From assembly GCA_937864225.1 (NCBI GenBank), contig CALMJK010000017.1:62001-126000 (forward strand): a stretch of 64,000 nt of DNA. The letters are read 5' to 3'. Shown piece by piece: positions 44,723 through 53,090 of this stretch. The notes below the pieces were generated by a model. The model was given only the letters and a program-made list of their open reading frames with translations, had not been told where the DNA came from and did no database searches. This DNA comes from an uncultured bacterium (GTDB taxonomy: Bacteria; Krumholzibacteriota; Krumholzibacteriia; LZORAL124-64-63). Numbering within the stretch: the stretch's first letter is position 1; each line of letters begins with the position of its first letter. Position numbers and translations under genes: made by a program.

Positions 44723-45079
44723 CCGGAAGAGGCACGCAGCAGGAGGCGGCCGCTTCGCAGCGGTTCAGGCAGCTCAAGGGGATTCGAAATCGGAGAGGGG
44801 GGCTCGGATCCGCGTTCCTCGTCGCTGACCGGCTGGAAGAGGAAGTTTTCATCGTGTGGGATCCGCGAGTCGATTCTTGAGAGGTGGGGTCTCGAGAGCC
44901 GCCGACGCGGATGGAGAAAGCCAGCGGATCCGGTCCCCTCTCCGACTCGAACCTGCGGCGGCCGACCGCGCAGGGAACACTGGACGGGCAATTGTGGGAA
45001 AGAGCCGGGCTGACCTTGAACTGGCGAGATTCAAGGCCGGCCAGCCCGGGTAACCGGGCGAGGCTCTTTCCTCATTTTT
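44723..45079 (+). ncRNA. Candidate sigma54-dependent non-coding RNA
   Basis: Predicted from the -24/-12 element at 44697-44712 and the terminator ending at 45079, about 357 nt. The frames inside lack a ribosome-binding site and family resemblance. This is an inference from flanking signals only; the transcript might instead be a leader reading toward 45442. Confidence 0.25.
44997..45079 (+). terminator. Structured terminator-like element
   Basis: A perfect 10-bp outer stem GGAAAGAGCC/GGCTCTTTCC (44997-45006 with 45062-45071) encloses a long hairpin. That hairpin pairs GGGCTG with CAGCCC and CCTTGAA with TTCAAGG (45007-45047), with a 9-nt loop and an asymmetric internal bulge. A small GG-TAA-CC turn follows. 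After the outer stem comes TCATTTTT (45072-45079), as in a Rho-independent terminator. The multi-helix shape is more elaborate than usual. Confidence 0.6.
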
Positions 45080-45346
45080 GGCAGTCGCTCCCTCCGGCTT
45101 GCCCTTCTCCGCTCGCGCTGCACGCGGACCTGGGGCGTCCCCAATTGGACACGATTGAACTCGTCTGGCCACAGTCCCGAGCCAAGGGGCGGCTGATCAG
45201 GGCGGCGCCCGCCGCCGCGGACGCCGCGCGCAGGGCAAGGGGCTGGTCCTCATAACCTGCCTTTTGACTGTTCCTTGGCAAGTGGCGCAGCCGTGACGGG
45301 TCTGGGTCGGCGGCGGGCGGCAAGGCGTGTCGGCCCCGTCGGCCTT

Positions 45347-45362
45347 TGGCACGAAGGCTGCG
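45347..45362 (+). promoter_or_regulatory. Sigma54 promoter (-24/-12) of the 45442-48246 gene pair
   Basis: TGGCACGAAGGCTGCG matches TGGCACG-N4-TTGC at 10 of 11 fixed positions, with the GG-N10-GC spacing exact. Transcription would start near 45374, 68 bp before the lipoprotein ATG. It lies about 870 bp downstream of a sigma54-activator gene. Confidence 0.6.
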
Positions 45363-45441
45363 ATGATCTCAGCACTGCGGACAGAAGGGCCTCCAGCCTC
45401 GCCCGGGAGCGAGCCGGGCGGACGCCGATGGGGAGGAGATC

Positions 45442-46329
45442 ATGAAGACGGGCAGAGCGTTGGGGTTCGTCGCGGCGATCGCCGTGGGCTCGCTGTGGCT
45501 GGGTGGCTGCTCCGATAACAACTGCATCGAGTGCGTGGACAACGAGCCCCCCGCCGTGCCTGCGGGCGTGTTCAGCGTCACGGGAGATGGTCGGGTCACC
45601 CTTTACTGGAACGACGTCTATCAGGACGACCTCGCCGGATACGCCGTGTATCGGGACGATGACGCCGACGGATTCTTCGATCACCTCACCGATCTGGCCT
45701 GGGACGAGAACTATGATCTTGCGACGAATCTCCATTTCTACGTCGACGAGGACGTCATCAACGGCCACGACTACGAGTATGCCGTGGCCTCCTTCGACGC
45801 CGCGGGCAACGAGAGCGAGTTGAGCTTCGAGACGGTCGTCGACACGCCGCGCCCGGAAGGTTTCAACGTTGAGCTCTTTGACATCGCGGTGGTTCCCGCG
45901 TACAGCGGCTTCGATTTCAGCGCGCACGCGCGCGTCGATGGGCGCCTTTCCTTCGCGGACATCTATGTCCACGCGGTGGATGGCGTGCTGCACGTCAGGG
46001 CCAATCGCGACGACGTGCTGCTGCAGGATTATGGCAGCGTCATGGATGACGCGGGCTTCGTGAATTTGGATGTTCTCTCATGGGCACCTTTGTACGGGTG
46101 GTCCGAGACGGGTGATGTCGAGCTCATTTTGGGCCACGCTTACGTCGTGCTCATTGGGGCGTCCGAATTGGACCGGCACTACGCGAAGTTCGCGGTGACG
46201 GCGTGCGCCGCGAGTTCAGTGATGATCGATTGGGCCTATCAAATGGTGCCCGATCTGCGCGAACTGAAGGCGGCTCCCTCCACGACCGTGGAAGGGGAGC
46301 AGGCGACGGCGCAGGTCATAAGGTTCTGA
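45442..46329 (+). CDS. Lipoprotein with fibronectin type III-like domain
   Basis: 295 residues with a lipoprotein signal (MKTGRALGFVAAIAVGSLWLGGC). Residues about 33-130 form an FN3-like domain (PPAVPAGVFSVTGDGRVTLYWNDVYQDDLAGYAVYRDDD...YAVASFDAAGNESELS). The remaining 165 residues are beta-rich and unassigned. The start has GGGAGGAG just upstream and a sigma54-type promoter at 45347-45362. A 54-bp gap with a hairpin separates it from the Tyr/Trp-rich gene, so the two are probably one operon. Confidence 0.85.
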   Translation: MKTGRALGFVAAIAVGSLWLGGCSDNNCIECVDNEPPAVPAGVFSVTGDGRVTLYWNDVYQDDLAGYAVYRDDDADGFFDHLTDLAWDENYDLATNLHFYVDEDVINGHDYEYAVASFDAAGNESELSFETVVDTPRPEGFNVELFDIAVVPAYSGFDFSAHARVDGRLSFADIYVHAVDGVLHVRANRDDVLLQDYGSVMDDAGFVNLDVLSWAPLYGWSETGDVELILGHAYVVLIGASELDRHYAKFAVTACAASSVMIDWAYQMVPDLRELKAAPSTTVEGEQATAQVIRF

Positions 46330-46338
46330 AGGTCGTGT

Positions 46339-46366
46339 GATCGCCGCCGGTGATCGGCGGGCGATC
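46339..46366 (+). other. Intercistronic hairpin in the lipoprotein / Tyr-Trp-rich gene pair
   Basis: GATCGCCGCCG pairs with CGGC-g-GGCGATC around a 5-nt loop: an 11-bp stem with one bulged G. It lies 10 nt after the upstream stop and 3 nt before the GAGGAGG ribosome-binding site (46370-46376) of the next gene. No T-run follows, so it may protect or attenuate rather than terminate. Confidence 0.45.
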
Positions 46367-46383
46367 GCCGAGGAGGAAACGCC

Positions 46384-48246
46384 ATGAAAAGCAGCGGCCT
46401 AGGCAAAAATCGAGGCGCAGAGGGCGGGGCCTGTCGCGAAGCGGCACGCGCGGTCTTGCTTCGCGCCGCGATTTTCGGAGCCCTTCTCGGTTGCTCGGCC
46501 GGACTGGCGGCCGGGGCTTTCGCGCAGCCGGAAGCGTTGGAGGTCCGAGGAGACGAGAACTGGAGTTACGAGAACCAGAAGTTGCGGGTGAATGTCTGGC
46601 ACGGACGCGAAGAGAACGACGTCTACCGGCGCGGCGACCCGATCACGATCTCCTTTGAAACGAACCAAGACGCCTACGCGGTGGTCTATCGCATCGATGC
46701 CGGAGGCGAGGTCACGATCCTCTGGCCGCGCAGCCGTTACGATGACGGGTTCGTGTTCGGGAGACACGCCTACACCGTGCCGGGGGCGGGCGCGGCTCGC
46801 TTGCGCGCGGGCCCCGACGAGGGCGTGGAGTACGTCGAGGCCATCGTGTCGATGTACCCGTTCGATCTGCGCGACCTGGAGGTGGATTTCATCCACGAGG
46901 CCAACGAGGACCCGTATCGATTCGTGGTGGCCGGGGATCCTTTCCTGGCCATGAACGAGGTCAATTTTGCCGTCACGCGGCTGGAGAATGCCGAGGACTA
47001 TGTCATAACGAACTATGCCAGCTACTACGTGGGGCGCCGCGTCGATCATCCGCGTTACATGTGCGCTCAGTGCCATACCGGGAGCGCGGTCTATGATCCT
47101 TACGCCGACACCTGCGTCATATCGATTCATTACGACTACGGCTGGTACAACAGCTGGTACGTGCGCTTCGGTTGGTACCCCGTCTACTACTACCCGGCCT
47201 ACTATTACGTGGATCCGTGGAGCTGGAGCCCCTGGGTGAACTACTGGTACACGCCGTGGTACAGCTGGCCGGCCGCGTCCGTGTACAGCTGGCCGTACGA
47301 TTACTACGTGTGGCGGTGGTCTCCCTACTGGGAGGGGGATGCCTGGACGCGCTGGAAGGACGGCGATAGGCGATACGTCCCGCTGGACAAGCAGCGCTTC
47401 TTGGTGGACGCGAAGGCGCGCGACGCGCGGCTGGAGAGTGTCACGTCCTCGATCAAGACAACGCGCCCGTCGCGAGATGTCGATCGGGCCTTGACGAGCC
47501 GCACGAAGCTTGCCCGCGACGTCGGCACGGCCGCTGAGGGCAAAGGGACGCGCGGGCGCGGCGGTTACGCGAATGTCGAACGAGAACGCCGTCAGCCCGC
47601 GGAGTTCCGCGACGCCCCTACGGCGAGGGAGTCCACGGCAGGCGTGCGCATTGGCGACAGGACGCGGACGCAGAGCGGGCGCGTGTTGGGCGGCCGCCAG
47701 CGAGAAACGGCGGACGCCCTCACGCCCAATCGCCTGGGTGACGGGAACGCGCGTTCCGCGCGTCAGAGCAGGGAAGGCGAAGAGCGCAGCGATCGCAGCA
47801 GCTCGATCCGTCGGAGCGTTCGCGCGCGTTCTGAGGGCGACAACGGGACGCTGCGCTCCGACGGGCGTGAAGAGGTGGAGAAGCGTGGCATCCGCCCGGT
47901 GGAGCCCCGCAAGCCAGGGACGAGAATCTGGTCCGGCGGTCGCAGCGGTGCGGTCACGGAGAGTCGACTCAGGACGAGCCCGTCGCGGCCGGCGTCTCCG
48001 GCTGATCGACCAAACGCAGGACAGAACGAGCGCGCCCGCGATTTCAGGCAGCGGCACGAACCGGCGCGAGGCGAGACGCCCTCCCGCGAGCAGCCGCAGG
48101 TGCGGCCCGAGGCGTCGGGAAAGGGTGGAGAGCGAGCCTCATCGCCCGCGCGACCGAGCAGCCCGCCCGCCAGTCGGTCTTCAGGGAGCGATTCGCGCGG
48201 CAAGAAATCGCCGGCAGAAGGCCAGAGTCGGGACGACCGTCGTTAG
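46384..48246 (+). CDS. DUF4384-type exported protein with CXXCH motif and Tyr/Trp-rich tract
   Basis: 620 residues. A long signal peptide ends near AAGAFAQ. Residues about 60-170 resemble DUF4384 (VNVWHGREENDVYRRGDPITISFETNQDAYAVVYRIDAGGEVTILWPRS). CAQCH at 227-231 is a heme c-type CXXCH, with another Cys at 244. Residues about 250-321 are extraordinarily aromatic (e.g. WYPVYYYPAYYYVDPWSWSPW). The last 280 residues are Arg/Ser/Asp-rich and probably disordered. Function is unknown; it is probably an envelope or surface protein. It lies downstream of the FN3 lipoprotein in a predicted sigma54-driven operon. Confidence 0.85.
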   Translation: MKSSGLGKNRGAEGGACREAARAVLLRAAIFGALLGCSAGLAAGAFAQPEALEVRGDENWSYENQKLRVNVWHGREENDVYRRGDPITISFETNQDAYAVVYRIDAGGEVTILWPRSRYDDGFVFGRHAYTVPGAGAARLRAGPDEGVEYVEAIVSMYPFDLRDLEVDFIHEANEDPYRFVVAGDPFLAMNEVNFAVTRLENAEDYVITNYASYYVGRRVDHPRYMCAQCHTGSAVYDPYADTCVISIHYDYGWYNSWYVRFGWYPVYYYPAYYYVDPWSWSPWVNYWYTPWYSWPAASVYSWPYDYYVWRWSPYWEGDAWTRWKDGDRRYVPLDKQRFLVDAKARDARLESVTSSIKTTRPSRDVDRALTSRTKLARDVGTAAEGKGTRGRGGYANVERERRQPAEFRDAPTARESTAGVRIGDRTRTQSGRVLGGRQRETADALTPNRLGDGNARSARQSREGEERSDRSSSIRRSVRARSEGDNGTLRSDGREEVEKRGIRPVEPRKPGTRIWSGGRSGAVTESRLRTSPSRPASPADRPNAGQNERARDFRQRHEPARGETPSREQPQVRPEASGKGGERASSPARPSSPPASRSSGSDSRGKKSPAEGQSRDDRR

Positions 48247-48553
48247 GAGTGGCATCGATTCATCGCTGACCCATCGTTTCCCCCCACGCCGGGCGGGGGC
48301 GGCGGGACCGATCCTTGAAGAGGTTGGCAGCCGAGGGGAACGGGAACCAAATCCGCCGCCCGGCGGCGGTCAGCGGTGCCGGAAGTGGCCGGAGTGAAGT
48401 TGTTGCCGATCAGGGGCGGCAATACCGGATCTCCGGCCCTTCCGGGCAAACAGGTGGGCCGAACCCGCGTTGACGGGACTTCCGAGGCGTCCCTATAATG
48501 CATCCCTTCGCGCCGGCCTCCGGCCGGTCAACCTCACGCAGCCCGGAGTTCTC
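48247..48553. other. Intergenic region before the M6-like gene
   Basis: 307 bp without a supported gene. It holds a GC-rich inverted repeat CCGCCG-N5-CGGCGG (48353-48369) with no T-run, then the sigma70 promoter at 48470-48499. Confidence 0.5.
48470..48499 (+). promoter_or_regulatory. Sigma70 promoter of the M6-like gene
   Basis: TTGACG (48470-48475), an 18-bp spacer, then a perfect TATAAT (48494-48499). Transcription would begin near 48506, so an open frame reaching back to 48470 cannot be translated in full. This supports the start at 48554. Confidence 0.7.
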
Positions 48554-51500
48554 GTGCCCATGGCGTCCCTGACCAGCGCGTCGGTTCTTCGCGCGCCACC
48601 ACGTGGCCTCCCCGCCGCGAGCGCATTGGGAGTTTTGACGGCTTTGCTGCTCCTGGGGCCTATCGATACCAGGGGTGCTCTGCCGTTGGTCGAGTCGGCG
48701 GAGGCGATGCCGTCGTTGCCCGAGCCAGCACGGGGCGCTCTGCGCGCGAAGACGGCCCACTTGTCCGCCGACGGTTCGCCGGCACTGCGGCAGGCCAGAC
48801 TGGCGGGCGTGGGCGCGCCCGACACGCTCCGAGCGGTGGCCTTGCTTTGCGATTTTTCAGACAGCCTCCTCTATGGGAGGCACGGTCTGGTCCCTGGTGA
48901 ATTCCCCCCCCCTCGCCAGAGCGATTTCTACTATGCCGCGCACGATTCCTTGTATTTCGCGCACGTCATGGCGGATGTCGCGGCGTATTACACGGCCGTC
49001 AGCGGGGGCCGTTTCGTCTTCGAGTGCAAAGTGATCGCCGACGTAACGAATCTCCCCCGGCCAATGGGTTGGTACGGAAACCCTCAGGATGAGGATGAAC
49101 GCCCGGTTCTGCTCGCCCGCGACGTCGTGCTGGCCAGCGACGCGAGCGTCGATTTCTCGCTGTACGACACGGTCGTGCTCATTCACGCCGGCGCGGGAGA
49201 GGAGACCGACATCCTGAACAACTCCCCCGAACAGATCTACAGCACGTATCTGAGCCCAGAAGATTTCGCGCTGGCGTTCGAGGACAGCGTGATCGCTCAG
49301 CCTTTCCTCATCACCGACGACATCGGTCCAGGCGGGGAGCAGGTTGTCGTGGAGCACGTTCTGGTGCTGCCGGAAACGGAATTCCAGGATCCCTACGGCA
49401 GCTTCGCGGGCTATTTCGGATCGCTGGGGGTCTACTGCTTCGAGGTGGGTTTGCGGCTGGGCATGCTGTCTTTGAGCGATTTCACGCCGGCGGGCAGTCC
49501 GGACAGCCAGGGCGTCGGGGAATTCGACCTCATGGGGTACGGGCTGTTCGTGGCGGCTGGCTTCATCCCTTGCCATCCTTCGGCGTTCAACAAGCTGCTG
49601 ATGGGGTGGGCAGAGCCTTACCGCATCGAGCCGGGAGCCATGGCCACCTACCGTCTCGACCCTATCGAGACGGCCGAGGGCGATTCGGCGCTGGCGCAGG
49701 TCGAAATAGGCGGGCGCGAGTATTGGCTGCTGGAATACCGGCTCCAGGACCCGGACGGCAACCGCATCTTTTCGTTCGCGGGAGATTTGAACGGCAACAA
49801 CATTCCGGATTTCTACGATGCCGACTCCATCTACGGCGACGGCACGCCGACGAGTTTCTTCGACCCCGCCAGCGATCTGCGCGAGTGGCTGGTCGGAGCC
49901 GAGTGGGATTTCTTCATGAGCGAGAATGCGGCGCGCCTGCCTGGCGTGAAGGGAGCGGGCAGCGGCGTGTACGTCTGGCATGTCGACGAGGGTGTCGTGC
50001 AAGACGTCATAGACGCCGGATCCAATCTCTTCAACGCCGATCCTGGGCGCAAATCGGTTGATCTCGAAGAGGCGGACGGCATTCAGGATCTGGATTCAAG
50101 GCAGCCACGGGATGACATTTCCGCGGCGGTTCTGCTGGGGGGGGACCACGACAGTTTTCGCGCCGAGGGCAACGACACGTTCGGTTCCGACACGCGCCCC
50201 GACACGCGCTCGACGGGCGGCGCGTGGACCGGCGTCGTGATCGATCGCTTTTCCTCCGTGGTCCTCGATTCAAGCGTGACCGTCGAGACGTATCCCGTCG
50301 CCGTGATCGACTACGCTGACAGCATGCGCTTTCGCTGCCGGCGCGACGAGGCCCCGGCGGGGGGCCCGCGCTTCGCGGCCACGCGGCAGCTGGGCGGAGT
50401 CGATTTGAGAGGCTCGCATCTGTTGGCCGTCGACCTCGACGCCGAGCCGGACGGGCGTCTGGAAACCGTGGCGATCGGCTCGCGCGGGGAGGTTTTCGCC
50501 TTCGAACCGGACTTGGCGGAGCATTGCGATGGCGATGGCGATCCGCAAACGATCGGCGTCCTCGCCCTCGGCACGGACGCCGAGGGCGCTCCCGCGCGTT
50601 GGACGGGGCCTGCGGCTGCAGGTTTCCTGGCGGGCGCGCCGGGCGGTCCGCACATCGTGACCACCGCGGCGGGCGGTGTGTATGCGTTTCGGGGTGCCGA
50701 CGGCGCCGAGGTGGCGGACGGCGATGGCGATGCCGAGAGCCGGGGCTTGCTGGCGCCGCTGGTCGCCTGTTCTCTGCCGCCGGTCCTCGTCCCACTGGAT
50801 GACGCGGCTGTTGGCTACGCACCGGCCGGCGAAGTCGTCGTCGCTGTCGTCGAGAGTGTCGGCGCCGGTACCCGACTGCGCCTGATCGATGGCGCCGGGG
50901 CGGACTGGGCGCCTCCGTTGGAACTGGGTCGCTTTGTCGCGGCCTCGGCGCCCACGCCGACCGAGTCGGACGGACTGGCGCTGGCGGGCGTGGACACGGC
51001 GACGGGGCTGGTCGAACTCAGGCTGGTCGACTGGAGAGCGGCGCCCGGTCCCCGCCTCGTGGCCAGCTTCGCCTTGACGGTCAGGCCCGGACCTTGGCCG
51101 ATCGTGTCGTGCCGGGTCGGCAATCTGAGGGGCGCCATCGTGTCCGGGCGCGAGGGGGAGGCCGAGACGATCTGGTGGGAGAGCGCTGGCGCTGGCTTGT
51201 CGCGTCGGGACATCTGGCCGGGCGACACGCCCGTGACCGGTCCGCTCTCCGCGCGACTGGCCTTCGCCGGCGACGGCAGGTTCAGCGCCGCCACGCTGGC
51301 GGGGATTCCGCTGTCCGGCTGGCCGGTGCGGCCGCGGCCGGACATCGAGTCGGTCGAGGCCGACTGTGCTCCTTGCCCGCTGGAAGTGTGGTCGGGGGAT
51401 CAGCGCGGCATCTTGTTCCACAGCAGGGACGGACGGCTCTATCTCTACGGGGAAGAGGGGCGGGTTCGGTCTGGATGGCCGGTCGCCGGACCGTCCGCCC

Positions 51501-52042
51501 CGGCCGGCACGCCGGTCCTTGCGGACCTCGACGGCGACGGGCAACTCGATCTCGCCGCCGTCGGTTTTTTCTCCCGCATCCGCGGACGCGAGGCGGACGG
51601 GGGCGATCTGGTCACGGAGCCGGTGTCCCGGGTCACGATCCTGTCCAATCTCGGCGTGGACGACGGGTCTGGAGTCGCCCAAGACATGTGGCGGGGCAAC
51701 GCCTGGCGGTGGCCGCCGGTCCTGAGCGGTTCCTCTCCTGCCGACGCGCAGGCGCTCCTGGTCGCCGGCAGCCACTTGACCTACCCATCGCCGCTGCGCT
51801 CTGGCGCGCTGCACGTCAGGGCTGAATTCCAGAGCGCTTGCACGGTGCGCGCCTATCTCCACACTCTTGAGGGCGAGGCGGTGATCGGCTCCGAAGCGGT
51901 CGTGGTCCCGAGCGCCGGGCCTCATGAAGTTCTGTTGGACGCGGGAGACTTGGCGAGCGGCATGTATCTGTGCCGGCTCGTGGCGCAGCGAGAGGGGTCC
52001 GCGCCCGAAACCAGCGTGGTCGCCGTGGCCGTGGCGCGCTGA
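48554..52042 (+). CDS. Large secreted M6-like protein with degenerate zinc site and FlgD-like tail
   Basis: About 1162 residues. GTG 48554 (GGAG at 48545-48548) or ATG 48560 are the possible starts. After a signal peptide, residues about 90-510 follow the M6/immune-inhibitor-A layout (VALLCDFSDS; VIADVTNLPRPMGWYG; VGEFDLMGYG; HPSAFNKLLMGWAEPY; VYVWHVDEGVV). Where the family has HExGH it reads FEVGL (49439-49453), so both zinc-binding His are lost. The rest is repeat-rich beta sequence with FG-GAP-like DGDGQLDLAAVGFFSRI stretches. The C-terminus (LRSGALHVRAEFQ...ASGMYLCRLVAQ) is a FlgD-like sorting tail. It is probably a surface-bound, non-catalytic protein. Confidence 0.82.
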   Translation: MPMASLTSASVLRAPPRGLPAASALGVLTALLLLGPIDTRGALPLVESAEAMPSLPEPARGALRAKTAHLSADGSPALRQARLAGVGAPDTLRAVALLCDFSDSLLYGRHGLVPGEFPPPRQSDFYYAAHDSLYFAHVMADVAAYYTAVSGGRFVFECKVIADVTNLPRPMGWYGNPQDEDERPVLLARDVVLASDASVDFSLYDTVVLIHAGAGEETDILNNSPEQIYSTYLSPEDFALAFEDSVIAQPFLITDDIGPGGEQVVVEHVLVLPETEFQDPYGSFAGYFGSLGVYCFEVGLRLGMLSLSDFTPAGSPDSQGVGEFDLMGYGLFVAAGFIPCHPSAFNKLLMGWAEPYRIEPGAMATYRLDPIETAEGDSALAQVEIGGREYWLLEYRLQDPDGNRIFSFAGDLNGNNIPDFYDADSIYGDGTPTSFFDPASDLREWLVGAEWDFFMSENAARLPGVKGAGSGVYVWHVDEGVVQDVIDAGSNLFNADPGRKSVDLEEADGIQDLDSRQPRDDISAAVLLGGDHDSFRAEGNDTFGSDTRPDTRSTGGAWTGVVIDRFSSVVLDSSVTVETYPVAVIDYADSMRFRCRRDEAPAGGPRFAATRQLGGVDLRGSHLLAVDLDAEPDGRLETVAIGSRGEVFAFEPDLAEHCDGDGDPQTIGVLALGTDAEGAPARWTGPAAAGFLAGAPGGPHIVTTAAGGVYAFRGADGAEVADGDGDAESRGLLAPLVACSLPPVLVPLDDAAVGYAPAGEVVVAVVESVGAGTRLRLIDGAGADWAPPLELGRFVAASAPTPTESDGLALAGVDTATGLVELRLVDWRAAPGPRLVASFALTVRPGPWPIVSCRVGNLRGAIVSGREGEAETIWWESAGAGLSRRDIWPGDTPVTGPLSARLAFAGDGRFSAATLAGIPLSGWPVRPRPDIESVEADCAPCPLEVWSGDQRGILFHSRDGRLYLYGEEGRVRSGWPVAGPSAPAGTPVLADLDGDGQLDLAAVGFFSRIRGREADGGDLVTEPVSRVTILSNLGVDDGSGVAQDMWRGNAWRWPPVLSGSSPADAQALLVAGSHLTYPSPLRSGALHVRAEFQSACTVRAYLHTLEGEAVIGSEAVVVPSAGPHEVLLDAGDLASGMYLCRLVAQREGSAPETSVVAVAVAR

Positions 52043-52123
52043 GAAGGACGTGGCGGGCGGGCCCCGGGCTTCTGTATCATAGGCAAGGCCGCCGGGCGGG
52101 CGGCGCTGCCGAAGGGGTTGTTC

Positions 52124-53062
52124 ATGGCGCTGGCGAGCAGATTTCCGATGGGCGTGGTGGCGTGCGCGTTGCTGTGGGGCGTGCTGGGCGCCGGCGAGGC
52201 TTGCGCCGGGCAGCCGGGCGACGCCGGGCTCTTGTCTTTGAGGCTCCCCTTCGGAACGCGCGAAAGCGCCATGGGCGGCGCCGGCGTGGCCGCGCCAGCG
52301 GGGGCGGCGGCGGTCTGGTGGAATCCGGCGTATCTGGCGCTGGCGGGAGGGGGCACCGATCTGCTCCTGCAGCATCAGCGGCTTTACGGACTGTTCAGCA
52401 AGGAATCGGCGGCGCTGGCCCACCATGCCGCGGGCGGTGTGCTGGGCTTCCAGTTCGGCGGCTTCTACGCGGACGAGATCGAGCGCTACGGTGAGGAACC
52501 GGTCGGCGTGCCGGAGGGCACGTTCGAGCCGTACGACGTGGCGGTGGGCATTTCCTACGCCAGGGTCGTGGCCGACCGCGTGGCGTTGGGAGCCACGGCC
52601 AAGGTTCTCTACCAGAAGATCGACTTTTTCAGCGACACGGGTTTCGCGGTCGATCTGTTCATCAGCCACCGCGCCGTGATCGAGGGGCTGGTGCTGGGCG
52701 CGTCGGTCGTCAATGTGGGGGGGCAGATGAACCTGGACGCCGAGCCGTTCGATCTGCCGACCGCCGTTCGTCTGGGCGCGGCCTACGATCCGCCGCACGC
52801 CCTGTTTGCCCGCCGGCTCACGCTCGCGGGGGACGTCTTCATGCCCAACGATGGCAACGCCAAGGCCCACGTCGGCGCCGAGTACCGGCTCATTCCCGAG
52901 GTCGCGCTGCGCGCCGGCACGCGGCTCAATTACGAGAACCAGGGACTCACGGCCGGACTGGGTTTGCGCAAGGGCGTGCTGGAAGTGGGATACGCGTTCG
53001 AGGAGTCAAAGGTCGAAGGTTTCGAGAGCTTCCACAAGTTCTCGATCGAATTGCATTATTGA
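52124..53062 (+). CDS. PorV/PorQ-family outer-membrane barrel
   Basis: 312 residues. ATG 52124 with AAGGGG upstream. A signal peptide is followed by the family opening (LRLPFGTRESAMGGAGVAAPAGAAAVWWNPAYLALAG) and barrel strands to the end (FHKFSIELHY). Such barrels include PorV, the shuttle of the type IX secretion system, and other FadL-like proteins. Its place right after a gene with a FlgD-type sorting tail fits a secretion role but does not prove it. No other T9SS core gene is in the window. Confidence 0.85.
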   Translation: MALASRFPMGVVACALLWGVLGAGEACAGQPGDAGLLSLRLPFGTRESAMGGAGVAAPAGAAAVWWNPAYLALAGGGTDLLLQHQRLYGLFSKESAALAHHAAGGVLGFQFGGFYADEIERYGEEPVGVPEGTFEPYDVAVGISYARVVADRVALGATAKVLYQKIDFFSDTGFAVDLFISHRAVIEGLVLGASVVNVGGQMNLDAEPFDLPTAVRLGAAYDPPHALFARRLTLAGDVFMPNDGNAKAHVGAEYRLIPEVALRAGTRLNYENQGLTAGLGLRKGVLEVGYAFEESKVEGFESFHKFSIELHY

Positions 53063-53090
53063 CCGGCTGACGATCCTCTTGCGCCAGCCC

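Larger units (their letters stand above)
44476..45441. other. 966-bp intergenic region with regulatory signals
   Basis: No reading frame here has a ribosome-binding site, coding character or recognisable product. The region is AT-rich at about 44515-44680, including a small inverted repeat ATTATT/AATAAT (44654-44669). It contains the inverted repeat, sigma54-like elements and terminator listed separately. Confidence 0.6.

Noticed and set aside
44936-44960. tRNA T-loop-like GGTTCGAGTC on the minus strand
   Set aside because: The flanking bases do not form a T-stem and no acceptor or anticodon arm can be drawn.
44884-45255. A 123-residue open frame in the large intergenic region
   Set aside because: No ribosome-binding site or family, and it crosses the structured terminator. 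Its SGPLSDSN-like segment resembles common spurious translations.
46384-48246. Tyr/Trp-rich gene as a multiheme cytochrome
   Set aside because: Only one CXXCH motif is present and the rest of the protein has no cytochrome fold.
48353-48369. CCGCCG-N5-CGGCGG as a terminator of the Tyr/Trp-rich gene
   Set aside because: No T-run follows on either strand; in GC-rich DNA such a repeat arises easily by chance.
50270-52870. An 866-residue open frame on the minus strand
   Set aside because: Antisense to the M6-like and PorV/PorQ genes, Arg/Pro/His-rich with no domain; a shadow frame.
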